Source of the DNA: Sporosarcina luteola
Lineage (GTDB): Bacteria > Bacillota > Bacilli > Bacillales_A > Planococcaceae
Direction of reading: 5' to 3'
Length of the DNA: 64,000 bases
Assembly: GCF_023715585.1 (NCBI RefSeq)
Contig: NZ_JAMBOK010000003.1
Location: 62,001-126,000, forward strand
How positions within the stretch are numbered: position 1 is the first letter of the stretch; the number at the start of each line of letters is the position of its first letter. Shown piece by piece: positions 43,622-51,679 of this stretch. Both the position numbers and the translations under genes were made by a program. Under the pieces are notes generated by a model. It did not search any database and had not been told where the DNA came from. It was given only the letters and a program-made list of their open reading frames with translations.

Positions 43622-44365
43622 TTAATAACTCGAACGATGTCCCAGTTTTTTTGAGATGCGCGTCCCTGTTTCGAGTAATCGCTCCCGCATGGAGGCGAGG
43701 CGTTCTTCAGTCATGTGGAAGCTGGCGTAGCCGATGCTGACCGCGCCTACGACTTCCCCAAATCCGTTAACAATCGAGACGGCTATGGAGGAGGTGCCTT
43801 CCGTCCGTTCCCCGTGACTTTCTGCGTATCCTTGTTTTCTTATTTCTTCTAATTTCTTTTCAAAGTTGGGGATTTCTTGTTCCTGAATGAGCCTTTTCAA
43901 AATAGCTCGCGTTTTTTCTTTCGGGAAGGCGGCTAGCATTACTTTGTTCGCTGCGCCAATGTGTAAAGGAATCCGAATCCCGAGTTGGTCGTAAATGCGA
44001 ATCTGGTTTTTTTCATTATCAATTCGTTCGATAATGATCGCGTCCAGTTCTGCTGGTTTGCTTAAATAGACGCTTTCTTCCACTTCCCTTGAAAGCTGGT
44101 CAAGCTCCACTCGGATTGTATTGACATAATCCATCGAGTCATATACTTGCAGGCCGTACTCCAGCCAAATGGTGCCGAGCCGATAGAGCTTCGTTTTAGG
44201 ATCTTGCTCCACCATTCTTTGGTTAATCATCGCTTTTAGTATCCGATGTAGCGTGCCGAGTGGAAGATGCAGTTTTTCAGAAAGCTCCGAAATGGATAAC
44301 CCTGTATCAACAGTTTGAGTAGCTAATAAATTTGCAATGAGCATCGTGCGGTCAATGGTTTGCAC
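43622..44365 (-). CDS. IclR-family transcriptional regulator (second paralogue)
   Basis: A 247-residue IclR protein: winged helix about 1-70 (TMLIANLLA, ELSEKLHLPLGTLHRILKAM), effector domain about 80-247 (VEESVYLSKP, LGIRIPLHIGAANKVMLAAF, ERTEGTSSIAVSIVNGFGEV). It is divergent from the DDAH-like operon and probably binds the TTCC-N7-GGAA boxes at 44492-44526. Similarity to the regulator at 24368 suggests both evolved from one system. GGGAGGT precedes the start on the minus strand. Confidence 0.9.
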   Translation of the reverse strand: MQTIDRTMLIANLLATQTVDTGLSISELSEKLHLPLGTLHRILKAMINQRMVEQDPKTKLYRLGTIWLEYGLQVYDSMDYVNTIRVELDQLSREVEESVYLSKPAELDAIIIERIDNEKNQIRIYDQLGIRIPLHIGAANKVMLAAFPKEKTRAILKRLIQEQEIPNFEKKLEEIRKQGYAESHGERTEGTSSIAVSIVNGFGEVVGAVSIGYASFHMTEERLASMRERLLETGTRISKKLGHRSSY

Positions 44366-44491
44366 AGAAATTTACCTCCCGTGAGTAAGACAATTTGGAT
44401 AGATCGTTTTTAAGATGTGAAAAAAGATAGATTACTTTCTTCAGACTTATTGACATTTTACCATAATGGCAATATATTTAATCTAATAAAT

Positions 44492-44526
44492 TTCCCGACA
44501 ATGGAAACGCTTTCCGTTCAGTGGAA
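44492..44526. promoter_or_regulatory. Paired IclR-type boxes upstream of the amidinohydrolase operon
   Basis: TTCCCGACAATGGAA at 44492-44506 and TTCCGTTCAGTGGAA at 44512-44526 are TTCC-N7-GGAA inverted repeats spaced 20 bp. Between them TGGAAACGCTTTCC (44502-44515) also fits a CcpA cre site. The second box ends next to the ribosome binding site of the gene at 44541, so binding there would block expression. Confidence 0.6.
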
Positions 44527-44540
44527 AAGGAGGGGTTGAA

Positions 44541-45413
44541 TTGACGTACTGTTCTTCGATGTATGGACCTTTGAAACACGTGATTGTGAAGCATCCGAAC
44601 GATGCATTCCGCAGTCAGTCGCATTTGGCGCGTGAATGGCAGACCTTCAACTATTTAGCCGAACCAAATTTTGAAGAGGCGATCAACGAGTATGACAGAT
44701 TCATTGACATTCTGAACAAGCATGTTGAACAAATTGATTATTTACCGCAGTCGGATGATGTCGGTTTGGATTCTTTGTATGCCCATGACCCGGTGAAGTT
44801 CACTCCTGTTGGGGCCATCATTTTAAAATCAGGAAAAGAGCTGCGGCAACCGGAAGCTGCTGTCTATAAGCAGTTTTTGAAAGAGAAAGGTATTCCGATC
44901 ATCGGTGAGTTAACAGGCGATGCTGTTTCGGATGGCGGTGATATCGTCTGGCTGGATGAACGGACACTTGTGGTAGGAAGAGGGTACCGGACAAATGATG
45001 AAGCCATCCGCCAATTAAAAGAAATGACTGCTCATATGGTGGACGAGTTCATCGTTGTACAATTGCCGCATGATTTAGGTGAAGCGGAGTGTCTGCATTT
45101 AATGTCTTTTATAAGTATGGTGGATCGAGACTTGGCAGTTGTTCACTCCAGATTGATGCCTGTGTTTTTCCGTCAGTTGTTGATCAATAGAGGTATTCAG
45201 CTCATCGAGGTTCCGAATGAGGAATACGACAAGCTAGGCTGCAATGTGTTGGCATTGGCACCGCGCGTATGTGTGCTCCCTATTGGAAACGATTACACGA
45301 AGGAGCAATTAGAGAATGCCGGTGCAACGGTTTATGAGTATAAGGGCGATGAAATTAGCGTCTTAGGCACGGGGGGACCGACGTGTCTCACCTGTCCAGT
45401 TGTCAGAACCTAA
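44541..45413 (+). CDS. Arginine deiminase/amidinotransferase-family hydrolase
   Basis: A 290-residue protein of the guanidino-group-modifying (pentein) superfamily, similar to DDAH/arginine deiminase-type proteins. Visible: GPLKHVIVKHPNDAF, YAHDPVKFTPVG near residue 78 (Asp motif), GDAVSDGGDIVWLDERTLVV near residue 130, LGEAECLHLMSF with the active-site His near 193, and the terminal CVLPIGNDYTK...GTGGPTCLTCPV with the catalytic Cys. It would act on arginine, citrulline or a methylarginine. TTG 44541 is spaced from AAGGAGGGG. First gene of a four-gene operon. Confidence 0.85.
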   Translation: MTYCSSMYGPLKHVIVKHPNDAFRSQSHLAREWQTFNYLAEPNFEEAINEYDRFIDILNKHVEQIDYLPQSDDVGLDSLYAHDPVKFTPVGAIILKSGKELRQPEAAVYKQFLKEKGIPIIGELTGDAVSDGGDIVWLDERTLVVGRGYRTNDEAIRQLKEMTAHMVDEFIVVQLPHDLGEAECLHLMSFISMVDRDLAVVHSRLMPVFFRQLLINRGIQLIEVPNEEYDKLGCNVLALAPRVCVLPIGNDYTKEQLENAGATVYEYKGDEISVLGTGGPTCLTCPVVRT

Positions 45414-45432
45414 AAAAAAGGAGAGATTTCAT

Positions 45433-46194
45433 ATGTTTACAAATGTCATCGTAAAAACACCAGGTAACAGCTATGTAAATGGACTTACTACATCGGATTT
45501 AGGGGAGCCAATTTATGATGTTTTGCTCGAGCAGCATAAGGCTTATGTGGAAGCTTTGAAGCAATGTGGAGTGAACGTGACTCATTTGCCTGCGAATGAA
45601 GCGTTCCCTGATTCCACATTCGTTGAAGATACGGCAGTCCTTACTTCAGAATTTGCTGTTATTTGTAATCCAGGAGCTGCTTCCCGTAATCGTGAAATCG
45701 AAGACATGGAGCCTGCCATTCGGAAATTCTATGACAAAGTCTATCATATCGAAGGATCCGGAACGGTGGACGGCGGAGATGTGCTCCAAGCGGAAAATCG
45801 GTTTTATATCGGAATTTCTGACCGTACAAATGAAGAAGGTGCCCGCCAGCTACAAGACATCCTTGTAAAAGAAGGGTATGAAGCTGAAATCATTCCGTTG
45901 AAAGAATTCTTCCATTTAAAGACGGGCATCGCTTATGTGGGAGAGAATCGGATGGTACTTGCTGGTGAGTTCGTGGACCATCCTGCTTTTGAGTCATATG
46001 AAAAAATCATTGTCAGTAAAGAAGATGAGTATTCTGCGAACTGTATTCAAGTGAATGATTATGTCATCATTCCAAAAGGCTACGAAGCAACTAAACGTCA
46101 ATTGAATGAAGCCGGCCTGAAAACGATCGAGCTTGAAATGTCCGAGTTTCAAAAACACGATGGTGGTCTAAGCTGTTTGTCTTTACGTTTCTAA
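45433..46194 (+). CDS. Dimethylarginine dimethylaminohydrolase-like (DDAH) enzyme
   Basis: A 253-residue pentein hydrolase. N-terminal FTNVIVKTPGNSYVNGL; FPDSTFVEDTAVLTSEF near residue 58 (substrate-binding Asp/Glu); GSGTVDGGDVLQAENRFYIG near residue 110; FFHLKTGIAYVGENRMVLAG with catalytic His near 159; and C-terminal HDGGLSCLSLRF with catalytic Cys. This matches DDAH, which converts N-methylarginines to citrulline and methylamines. ATG 45433 follows AAAGGAGAG. It is cotranscribed with the paralogue upstream and followed by a terminator, so the permease may have its own promoter. Confidence 0.88.
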   Translation: MFTNVIVKTPGNSYVNGLTTSDLGEPIYDVLLEQHKAYVEALKQCGVNVTHLPANEAFPDSTFVEDTAVLTSEFAVICNPGAASRNREIEDMEPAIRKFYDKVYHIEGSGTVDGGDVLQAENRFYIGISDRTNEEGARQLQDILVKEGYEAEIIPLKEFFHLKTGIAYVGENRMVLAGEFVDHPAFESYEKIIVSKEDEYSANCIQVNDYVIIPKGYEATKRQLNEAGLKTIELEMSEFQKHDGGLSCLSLRF

Positions 46195-46200
46195 AGAAGT

Positions 46201-46240
46201 ATCCCCGATTAATTTCAGATGAATTTGTCGGGGATCTTTT
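46201..46240 (+). terminator. Terminator after the DDAH-like gene
   Basis: ATCCCCGA pairs with TCGGGGAT over a 19-nt loop, followed by CTTTT. It would attenuate read-through into the permease gene. Confidence 0.7.
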
Positions 46241-46298
46241 CCAGCTACGGTAGACTGAATTTTAATTTTATTCAAAAGGGAAATGGGGGGTGGATAGT

Positions 46299-47723
46299 AT
46301 GAATAAAGTAGGGGAACAAGCACATACGCCGCAATTGAATCGTTCGATGAAAAGCCGTCACTTGCTAATGCTGTCTCTTGGAGGTGTGATTGGAACAGGA
46401 TTGTTTTTGAATGTCGGCTATACGATCAATCAAGCTGGTCCTGGCGGAGCGCTTCTCGGGTACTTGATTGGTGGGTTGATTTTATATATGGTGATGACTT
46501 GTTTGGGGGAACTCGCCGTCCATATGCCGGTGACTGGATCATTCCAAGCGTATGCAACGCGTTATATCAGTCCTTCAGCAGGGTTTTCACTCGGTTGGAT
46601 GTACTTTGTCGGTTCGGCTGCTACGGCGGGGGTCGAGTTCACTGCTGCCGGAATCCTCATGAAACATTGGTTTCCTGATATATCGGTTTGGGTGTGGTGT
46701 GCCGTATTCATGGCGTTGTTGTTCTTTTTGAATGCGCTCACAACAAAAGGTTTTGCGGAAGCGGAGTTTTGGTTTGCGGGCATAAAAGTCCTTGCTGTCA
46801 TCGCTTTTATTATCATCGGAGCACTTGCGATATTCGGGTGGATACCGCTGCAAGATCGTGTGGCGCCGCATCTCTCTAATTTGGCGCCTAGCAATATGTT
46901 TCCTGCTGGGATTGTCATTGTATTCGTGACGATGATGAATGTCATTTTTTCTTACCAAGGTTCTGAACTCGTCGGAATCGCGGCTGGGGAGACGGAGAAT
47001 CCGAAAAAGAACATTCCGAAAGCCATTCGGACGATATTGTTCCGAATCATCGTTTTTTATATTGCATCCATCGTCGTGCTGTCTGCGATTTTTCCTACAT
47101 CTGAGTTAGGGCTGATGGAAAGTCCATTTGTCACATTGATGAAGTTGGCGGGTGTTCCTTATGCGGCAGGCATCATGAACTTCATTATCCTGACGGCGAT
47201 TTTATCGGTAGGGAACTCTTGTTTATACGCATCCACACGTCTCCTTTGGGCGATGGCAAATGAAGGGATGGCACCTAAGCTGTTCGGTCGCTTGACGAAG
47301 AACAAGGTGCCGCTCAACGCGTTGATCTTCACGATGTTCTTCTCGTTGCTATCGCTGTTAACAAGTGTGATGGAAGCCGATGCAGTGTTTGTGCTGCTCA
47401 TGTCGATTGCTGGAATCGCTGTCACGATTTCATGGATGGGTATTGCACTGTCCCAATTAATGTTCCGTCAACGGTACATTAAAGAAGGAGGGAAAATAGA
47501 AGACTTGGAGTATCGAGTCCGCTTGTATCCTTGGATTCCGGCTTTCTGTATCGTCTTCTGTTTAGCCGTACTAGGTTTCCTTGCGAGTGATCCTACACAA
47601 CGGATCGGCTTAGTATACGGTGTCGGTTTTTTCATCGCTTGTCTATTGTTCTATAAATTCAAATTGGCAAAGAAGCCTCCTGAGGGTGTTGAAGCATCGG
47701 AGCTTGGGCCGGAAATAAAATAA
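46299..47723 (+). CDS. Amino acid permease, APC superfamily
   Basis: A 474-residue protein with twelve membrane segments: SRHLLMLSLGGVIGTGLFLN near residue 18 (APC signature), then ELAVHMPVTGSFQAYATRYI, and EGMAPKLFGRLTKNKVPLNA near residue 322 with the conserved P-x-N-A. The length and motifs fit the amino acid transporter (AAT) subgroup of cation-coupled permeases for arginine, GABA, asparagine and similar. In this context an arginine or methylarginine importer is likely but inferred. ATG 46299 is 8 nt from GGGGGG. The next gene begins 31 bp after the stop. Confidence 0.88.
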   Translation: MNKVGEQAHTPQLNRSMKSRHLLMLSLGGVIGTGLFLNVGYTINQAGPGGALLGYLIGGLILYMVMTCLGELAVHMPVTGSFQAYATRYISPSAGFSLGWMYFVGSAATAGVEFTAAGILMKHWFPDISVWVWCAVFMALLFFLNALTTKGFAEAEFWFAGIKVLAVIAFIIIGALAIFGWIPLQDRVAPHLSNLAPSNMFPAGIVIVFVTMMNVIFSYQGSELVGIAAGETENPKKNIPKAIRTILFRIIVFYIASIVVLSAIFPTSELGLMESPFVTLMKLAGVPYAAGIMNFIILTAILSVGNSCLYASTRLLWAMANEGMAPKLFGRLTKNKVPLNALIFTMFFSLLSLLTSVMEADAVFVLLMSIAGIAVTISWMGIALSQLMFRQRYIKEGGKIEDLEYRVRLYPWIPAFCIVFCLAVLGFLASDPTQRIGLVYGVGFFIACLLFYKFKLAKKPPEGVEASELGPEIK

Positions 47724-47754
47724 GAGTGTCTGGTACTGGAAAAGGAGATTGGGA

Positions 47755-49356
47755 ATGATGAAAGAATCTTTATGGGCGACATCTGAGAACCTACGTGCTT
47801 TGTTATGTGAACTCGTCAGTTGGGATAGTCGAACACTGACAGAAGGGGAGCGGTTTTTTGCACCGAAAGTTATGGCGAAGCTAGGCGAGCTCGACTACTT
47901 CCGGGATTATCCTGAACTGTTATCAATGCATGACGCAGGATTGGGCCGGAGTGCTGTCACTGCATTGTACAAGCATGCCGAAGCGACGGAAACGATTGTG
48001 CTGATCAGCCATTTTGATACTGTTCAGACCGAGGAATATGGTGTGTTGGAACCGCTTGCTTTTCATCCGGAAGAGTTGACAAAGAAGCTGCATGACCATA
48101 AAGAGGATTTATCTGTGGAAGCGAGAGAAGATCTTGAATCCGGTAATTACTTATTCGGCCGCGGTACGATGGATATGAAGATGGGTCTTGCTCTACACAT
48201 GCAACTGATCGAGAAAGCGAGTATAGAAAAATGGCCGATCAACCTTGTGTTGACGACTGTTCCCGACGAAGAGGTCAACTCTGCAGGAATGCGAACAGCC
48301 GTTACGGAGCTCGTCCGTCTTCGGGAAGAGTATGGCTTGACATACAAATTGTTTTTGAATGGCGAACCTTCTTTTTCTCAAGGTCCAGCAGACAATAAAG
48401 AATACATCTATTCGGGAACGATTGGGAAAATCATGCCGGCTGCATTGTTCTATGGTAAAGAGACGCATGTCGGAGAACCACTTCGAGGGATGACGGCGAA
48501 CTATATCGCTTCGTTTTTGACACAGAAAATGGAATGGAATGAACGGTTTCGGGAAACGGATCGAGGGGAGAGCACGCCGCTACCGGTTTCGCTGCAGCAA
48601 AAGGATCTGAAGATGCAATACTCGACCCAAACACCTTACCGTGCGGCTGCCCTTTACAATGTGTTCTTATTCCAGCGGACTGCTGCTGAAGTGATGGATC
48701 TTTTCACGGAAGTTGCTAGTGAAGCGATGGCGGAGTGCAACGCGCATTATAAGGCAGTTTGTGAACGGGAGCAGCTGAAGGGTGTAGGGGATGTGAAAGT
48801 GCTGCGGTATGAGGAACTGTTGTCATATGCCTTGAACAAACTAGGCGTGGAGGAAGTGAAGCGGCACAAGCAAGAAGTGCTCCAGAACGAGGAATGGGAT
48901 GATCGTGAAAAATCGCTGCGCATTGTGGATAATCTGATGATCCAGTGTCAGGAACTTGCTCCGGCAACTGTTCTGCTCTATGCGCCTCCCTATTATCCGG
49001 CCATCAATTCGTCAGATTCTCCGCTCGTTGAACAGGCGATCAAATTAGTACAGCAAACTGCAAGTACGTTCGACTTAACGGTGAATCAAATTCATTACTT
49101 TAATGGAATCTGCGATTTAAGTTATGTGAACTATTCGGATGAGGAGAACGGTTGGACAGCTTTTGAAAATAATACGCCTGTTTATGGCGAAACCTATAGC
49201 ATCCCATTTGAGGAGATGTCCGAACTGCAGGCACCCGTCTTGAATGTCGGCCCGTTCGGAAAAGATGCACACCAGAAAACGGAGCGGCTGCATGTGGATA
49301 GCGCATTCAAAGAGATGCCGGTCATTTTGGAAACATTGGTTAAAAGCATGTTCTGA
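47755..49356 (+). CDS. RocB-like M20-family metallohydrolase (second paralogue)
   Basis: A 533-residue RocB-type protein: LCELVSWDSRTLTEGERFF near residue 14, LISHFDTVQTEEYGVLEPL near residue 83, YLFGRGTMDMKMGLALHMQ near residue 130, TTVPDEEVNSAGMR near residue 165, and VLNVGPFGKDAHQKTERLH near residue 494. A diverged paralogue of the gene at 21071, with all metal-ligand motifs kept. In Bacillus, RocB lies with arginine catabolism genes; its exact reaction is unsettled. ATG 47755 is 7 nt from AAAGGAG. Confidence 0.87.
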   Translation: MMKESLWATSENLRALLCELVSWDSRTLTEGERFFAPKVMAKLGELDYFRDYPELLSMHDAGLGRSAVTALYKHAEATETIVLISHFDTVQTEEYGVLEPLAFHPEELTKKLHDHKEDLSVEAREDLESGNYLFGRGTMDMKMGLALHMQLIEKASIEKWPINLVLTTVPDEEVNSAGMRTAVTELVRLREEYGLTYKLFLNGEPSFSQGPADNKEYIYSGTIGKIMPAALFYGKETHVGEPLRGMTANYIASFLTQKMEWNERFRETDRGESTPLPVSLQQKDLKMQYSTQTPYRAAALYNVFLFQRTAAEVMDLFTEVASEAMAECNAHYKAVCEREQLKGVGDVKVLRYEELLSYALNKLGVEEVKRHKQEVLQNEEWDDREKSLRIVDNLMIQCQELAPATVLLYAPPYYPAINSSDSPLVEQAIKLVQQTASTFDLTVNQIHYFNGICDLSYVNYSDEENGWTAFENNTPVYGETYSIPFEEMSELQAPVLNVGPFGKDAHQKTERLHVDSAFKEMPVILETLVKSMF

Positions 49357-49400
49357 TAGACGTTTCCGGGGCTGACTGTCACCAGGCCTATCAAGTTTTT

Positions 49401-49447
49401 GGTACCAGGTTCTCATTGAATTTCAAATTGTTCAAGAACCTGGCACC
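49401..49447. repeat. Palindromic repeat GGTACCAGGTTCTC type
   Basis: GGTACCAGGTTCTC ... GAACCTGGCACC, a 47-bp palindrome with an A/T-rich centre, between the convergent RocB-like and YvrJ genes. It may act as their terminator. Related copies are at 56690 and, more distantly, 37581; a half copy is at about 57133. Confidence 0.75.
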
Positions 49448-49453
49448 CTTCAC

Positions 49454-49582
49454 TTACTTCACTTTCAACGAAACAAGTGCATTGTGAATGGCCTCGAGTT
49501 TCGTTTCAAGCCGGTGCAAGAGGTAAAAAGATACGAAAATCGGAAATCCGATTTGTTGTATAAGATTTATCCATTGTTCCAT
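49454..49582 (-). CDS. YvrJ family small membrane protein
   Basis: A 42-residue protein: MEQWINLIQQIGFPIFVSFY then LLHRLETKLE, the YvrJ pattern of one membrane helix followed by a charged amphipathic tail. GAAGGAGG lies about 10 nt before ATG 49582; a longer frame to 49681 has no support. Found with DUF1659 and DUF2922 genes in many Bacillales. Function unknown. Confidence 0.85.
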   Translation of the reverse strand: MEQWINLIQQIGFPIFVSFYLLHRLETKLEAIHNALVSLKVK

Positions 49583-49599
49583 CTTGAATTCGCCTCCTT

Positions 49600-49826
49600 C
49601 TTTATAATGCGTAGGGCGGCGTTTTGCCTCGACAGGCACTGGAGGACTTGAAAAAAAGGCGCTATTTGCCTTTTCTTTCAAGACCGAAGTGACCCGAGAG
49701 GTGGCAAATATATGCTCCTAACGCTTCGCTTTTACTCGCAAAAGCCGTTCTTCGTAACGGCTTTGGCCGCCCGAAGCTGGAATGGATAATGAAAAGGCTC
49801 CCCAGCCAAGCCGGAGAGCCTTTTTC
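49600..49826 (-). other. Hairpin-rich gap between YvrJ and DUF2922 genes
   Basis: Contains three hairpins: AAAAAGGC/GCCTTTT near 49652, GCCGTT/AACGGC near 49750, and a terminator AAAAGGCTC/GAGCCTTTTT at 49793-49826 for the DUF2922 gene. No gene is seen. YvrJ is therefore not simply cotranscribed with DUF2922. Confidence 0.55.
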
Positions 49827-50045
49827 TTATGCTTTTACAAGATCGTCTACGTTGCGTTCGATAATGCGGGCGCCTTTTACGGTTGCAAGATAGGAGCCAT
49901 CCACTTCAAAAACCTGTGAATTGATAATCTCCTGCATGGCTGCCTCCACTTCGGCTGGTGTCAATCCAGCTTTTGGCTCGTCCACTGTTAGGGATGTTTG
50001 TTTTCCCGCAGCGGTTGTGAAGTTCAATTGTAACGTTTTCGCCAT
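49827..50045 (-). CDS. DUF2922 family protein
   Basis: A 72-residue protein: MAKTLQLNFTTAAGKQTSLT, LTPAEVEAAMQEIINSQVFE and a C-terminal ARIIERNVDDL, matching DUF2922. GGAGAAAGGGGAGAT precedes the ATG. Downstream partner of DUF1659, 32 bp after it. Uncharacterised but conserved in Bacillales. Confidence 0.88.
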   Translation of the reverse strand: MAKTLQLNFTTAAGKQTSLTVDEPKAGLTPAEVEAAMQEIINSQVFEVDGSYLATVKGARIIERNVDDLVKA

Positions 50046-50077
50046 TCCTCATCTCCCCTTTCTCCTTAGTTTTCTAC

Positions 50078-50296
50078 TTAGTTCATAATGTCAGCTGTTT
50101 CTACTCGTTCTGCTCCGATTAATGGATATTCGGAGAGCTGTCCCAATTGTGTAAGGGCTTTGTGTAGGTTGTCAGCCGTCGCCCCTTCTGCGATGTTACG
50201 GTAGGATTTTGATTTTCGGATCATTTTCCCATCCTCCGTCATCCCGCCGTCAAAGTACACCTTTCCAACTGCATTTCTGAATTCGATTGTCGCCAT
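50078..50296 (-). CDS. DUF1659 family protein
   Basis: A 72-residue protein: ATIEFRNAVGKVYFDGGMTE, KSKSYRNIAEGATADNLHKA, matching DUF1659. GAAAGGAGGGGAAG precedes the ATG. First gene of the DUF1659-DUF2922 pair, with YvrJ close by. The small cassette is conserved but its function is unknown. Confidence 0.88.
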   Translation of the reverse strand: MATIEFRNAVGKVYFDGGMTEDGKMIRKSKSYRNIAEGATADNLHKALTQLGQLSEYPLIGAERVETADIMN

Positions 50297-50380
50297 TTGC
50301 TTCCCCTCCTTTCACACACTATATAGACTTGAAATGAGGGAAAGGATACTTCTTCGTGAAAATTTTAAAAAGAATAGTAG

Positions 50381-50581
50381 ATGCGTAATGAACTAGTTCC
50401 ATTAGAAGTGGATTTTGTCAGCCCTACAATTGATTCAATAAATGAAAAGTTCTATGTCAATCAGACAAGCTTGCCACTGGATGAAAGTTAAGTGGAGACT
50501 GCAAAAGCCCTGCAAAAAGAAGTGGATTATAAATTAAGGGGTTCGGTTGATGGGGAGAAAAGTGTAATTAACAACAAATAA
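50381..50581 (+). pseudogene. Short broken coding remnant
   Basis: ATG 50381 opens 36 codons (MRNELVPLEVDFVSPTIDSI), stops at TAA 50489 and continues in the same frame with VETAKALQKEVDYKLRGS to a second TAA near 50580. No ribosome binding site and no known family. It is probably a gene fragment. Confidence 0.4.
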
Positions 50582-50682
50582 CAGGTTAAGCAGCATACAT
50601 TTCAACAGTGAAATAGCCATATAAAAACAAGTAAAAGCGCTCAGAAATTTGAACGCTTGTTAGCGTAATATTCTACTATCCT

Positions 50683-50714
50683 TATTGAACTAAAGCACCC
50701 CGTTAGTTGAATAA
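50683..50714. repeat. CCCGTTAGTTGAA-type palindrome, copy 1
   Basis: TTATTGAACTAA ... TTAGTTGAATAA around AGCACCCCG. It sits 5 bp past the stop of the minus-strand lipoprotein gene, the position of a terminator. Confidence 0.7.
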
Positions 50715-50719
50715 GAAAT

Positions 50720-51037
50720 TTAATTTTCGACTGTTTTTATATCGAATTTCATATTGTCTAAATTCCAAATATCAGCATCAGTATTAGAAAAGACAGTTAT
50801 TTCAAGCTTTTGTCCAATGTTATATTTCTCTACATTATCAACGGGTATTTCGTATACATTTCCTTCTCGTCTACCCTGAGAAACCCCGCCATACTCCTTC
50901 ATAATCAACATTTCTTCTTCAACAAGAATTTCTTCTACTGTACCTGTGAAAGTAAAACTTTCTTGATAATCATCAGAACAGCCAGCAAAAAATAAACAAA
51001 TCAATAATGTAAAACTTATTGTAAATTTAGTTTTCAC
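50720..51037 (-). CDS. DUF3221-like small lipoprotein
   Basis: A 105-residue lipoprotein: signal peptide with lipobox FFAGC (Cys near residue 20), then FTGTVEEILVEEEMLIMKEY and YNIGQKLEITVFS, an OB-fold-like pattern as in DUF3221 proteins. AAGGGGGTG precedes the ATG. Function unknown. Flanked on both sides by CCCGTTAGTTGAA palindromes. Confidence 0.75.
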   Translation of the reverse strand: MKTKFTISFTLLICLFFAGCSDDYQESFTFTGTVEEILVEEEMLIMKEYGGVSQGRREGNVYEIPVDNVEKYNIGQKLEITVFSNTDADIWNLDNMKFDIKTVEN

Positions 51038-51091
51038 AAGGCACCCCCTTGAAAGATTAGATGCATATTACGTACTAAAGTTTCAAATTGT

Positions 51092-51122
51092 TGTTAAACT
51101 AACCTGCCCCGTTAGTTGAAGA
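51092..51122. repeat. CCCGTTAGTTGAA-type palindrome, copy 2
   Basis: TTAAACTAACCTGCCCCGTT then AGTTGAAGAA, between the lipoprotein and WapI-like genes. Lies 30 bp past the WapI-like stop. Confidence 0.7.
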
Positions 51123-51151
51123 ACGAAGGATTATAAAGATTGAGTTTCTTA

Positions 51152-51582
51152 CTATGGTTTACCTATGACAGGAAATTGAATAATGATATCATCTAATTCT
51201 TTTATTAGCATATTTAAATATGTCTGATCTGATTCAAATTTAAATTCAAGTACAGCACCATTCCCTGCTGGATAGCAAGTCTCTGCATTCCATTTGATTT
51301 TGCCTAACTTATCTATTTCGCCTTCAAAATCTAAATTACCCTCAAATTTGTAAGGCTTGCCTTTGCTCTTAACGATTGACGTAATGATTTAAGTTCATTT
51401 AGGAACTTTCCTAATTCGTCTGTTCTTAAATCAGCATCAAAACTTACCTGATAACCTGGAATCTCTATTTTAATAGTCGCATTAACCCAATTAGCATCCC
51501 AGTAATCAGAACTGTTAGGATAACTTCGATACAACACATCTATTTCTACTTTTGTTTCCTCACCTAAAATATAGAATTTCAT
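51152..51582 (-). pseudogene. WapI-family (immunity protein-like) gene with a frameshift
   Basis: The N-terminal frame (MKFYILGEETKVEIDVLYRS, then NWVNATIKIEIPGYQVSFDA) stops at 51331, but the family's C-terminal part continues in another frame: KPYKFEGNLDFEGEIDKLGK, ETCYPAGNGAVLEFKFESDQ, and IIIQFPVIGKP to TAG at 51152. The indel lies near 51355-51365. Start ATG 51582 follows AGAGGTG. WapI-type proteins are linked to WapA toxins in Bacillus; no WapA gene is seen here. Broken, or a sequencing error. Confidence 0.75.
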
Positions 51583-51640
51583 TAAAAACACCTCTAATGC
51601 ATTTTGATCTAGGAATGAATGGGATGAATTAAATAAAACC

Positions 51641-51674
51641 TTATTGAATTAACCTGCACCGTTAGTTCAACAAG
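51641..51674. repeat. CCCGTTAGTTGAA-type palindrome, copy 3
   Basis: TTATTGAATTAACCTGCACC then GTTAGTTCAACAAG, immediately past the stop of the minus-strand gene at 51680. Confidence 0.65.
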
Positions 51675-51679
51675 TAAGA

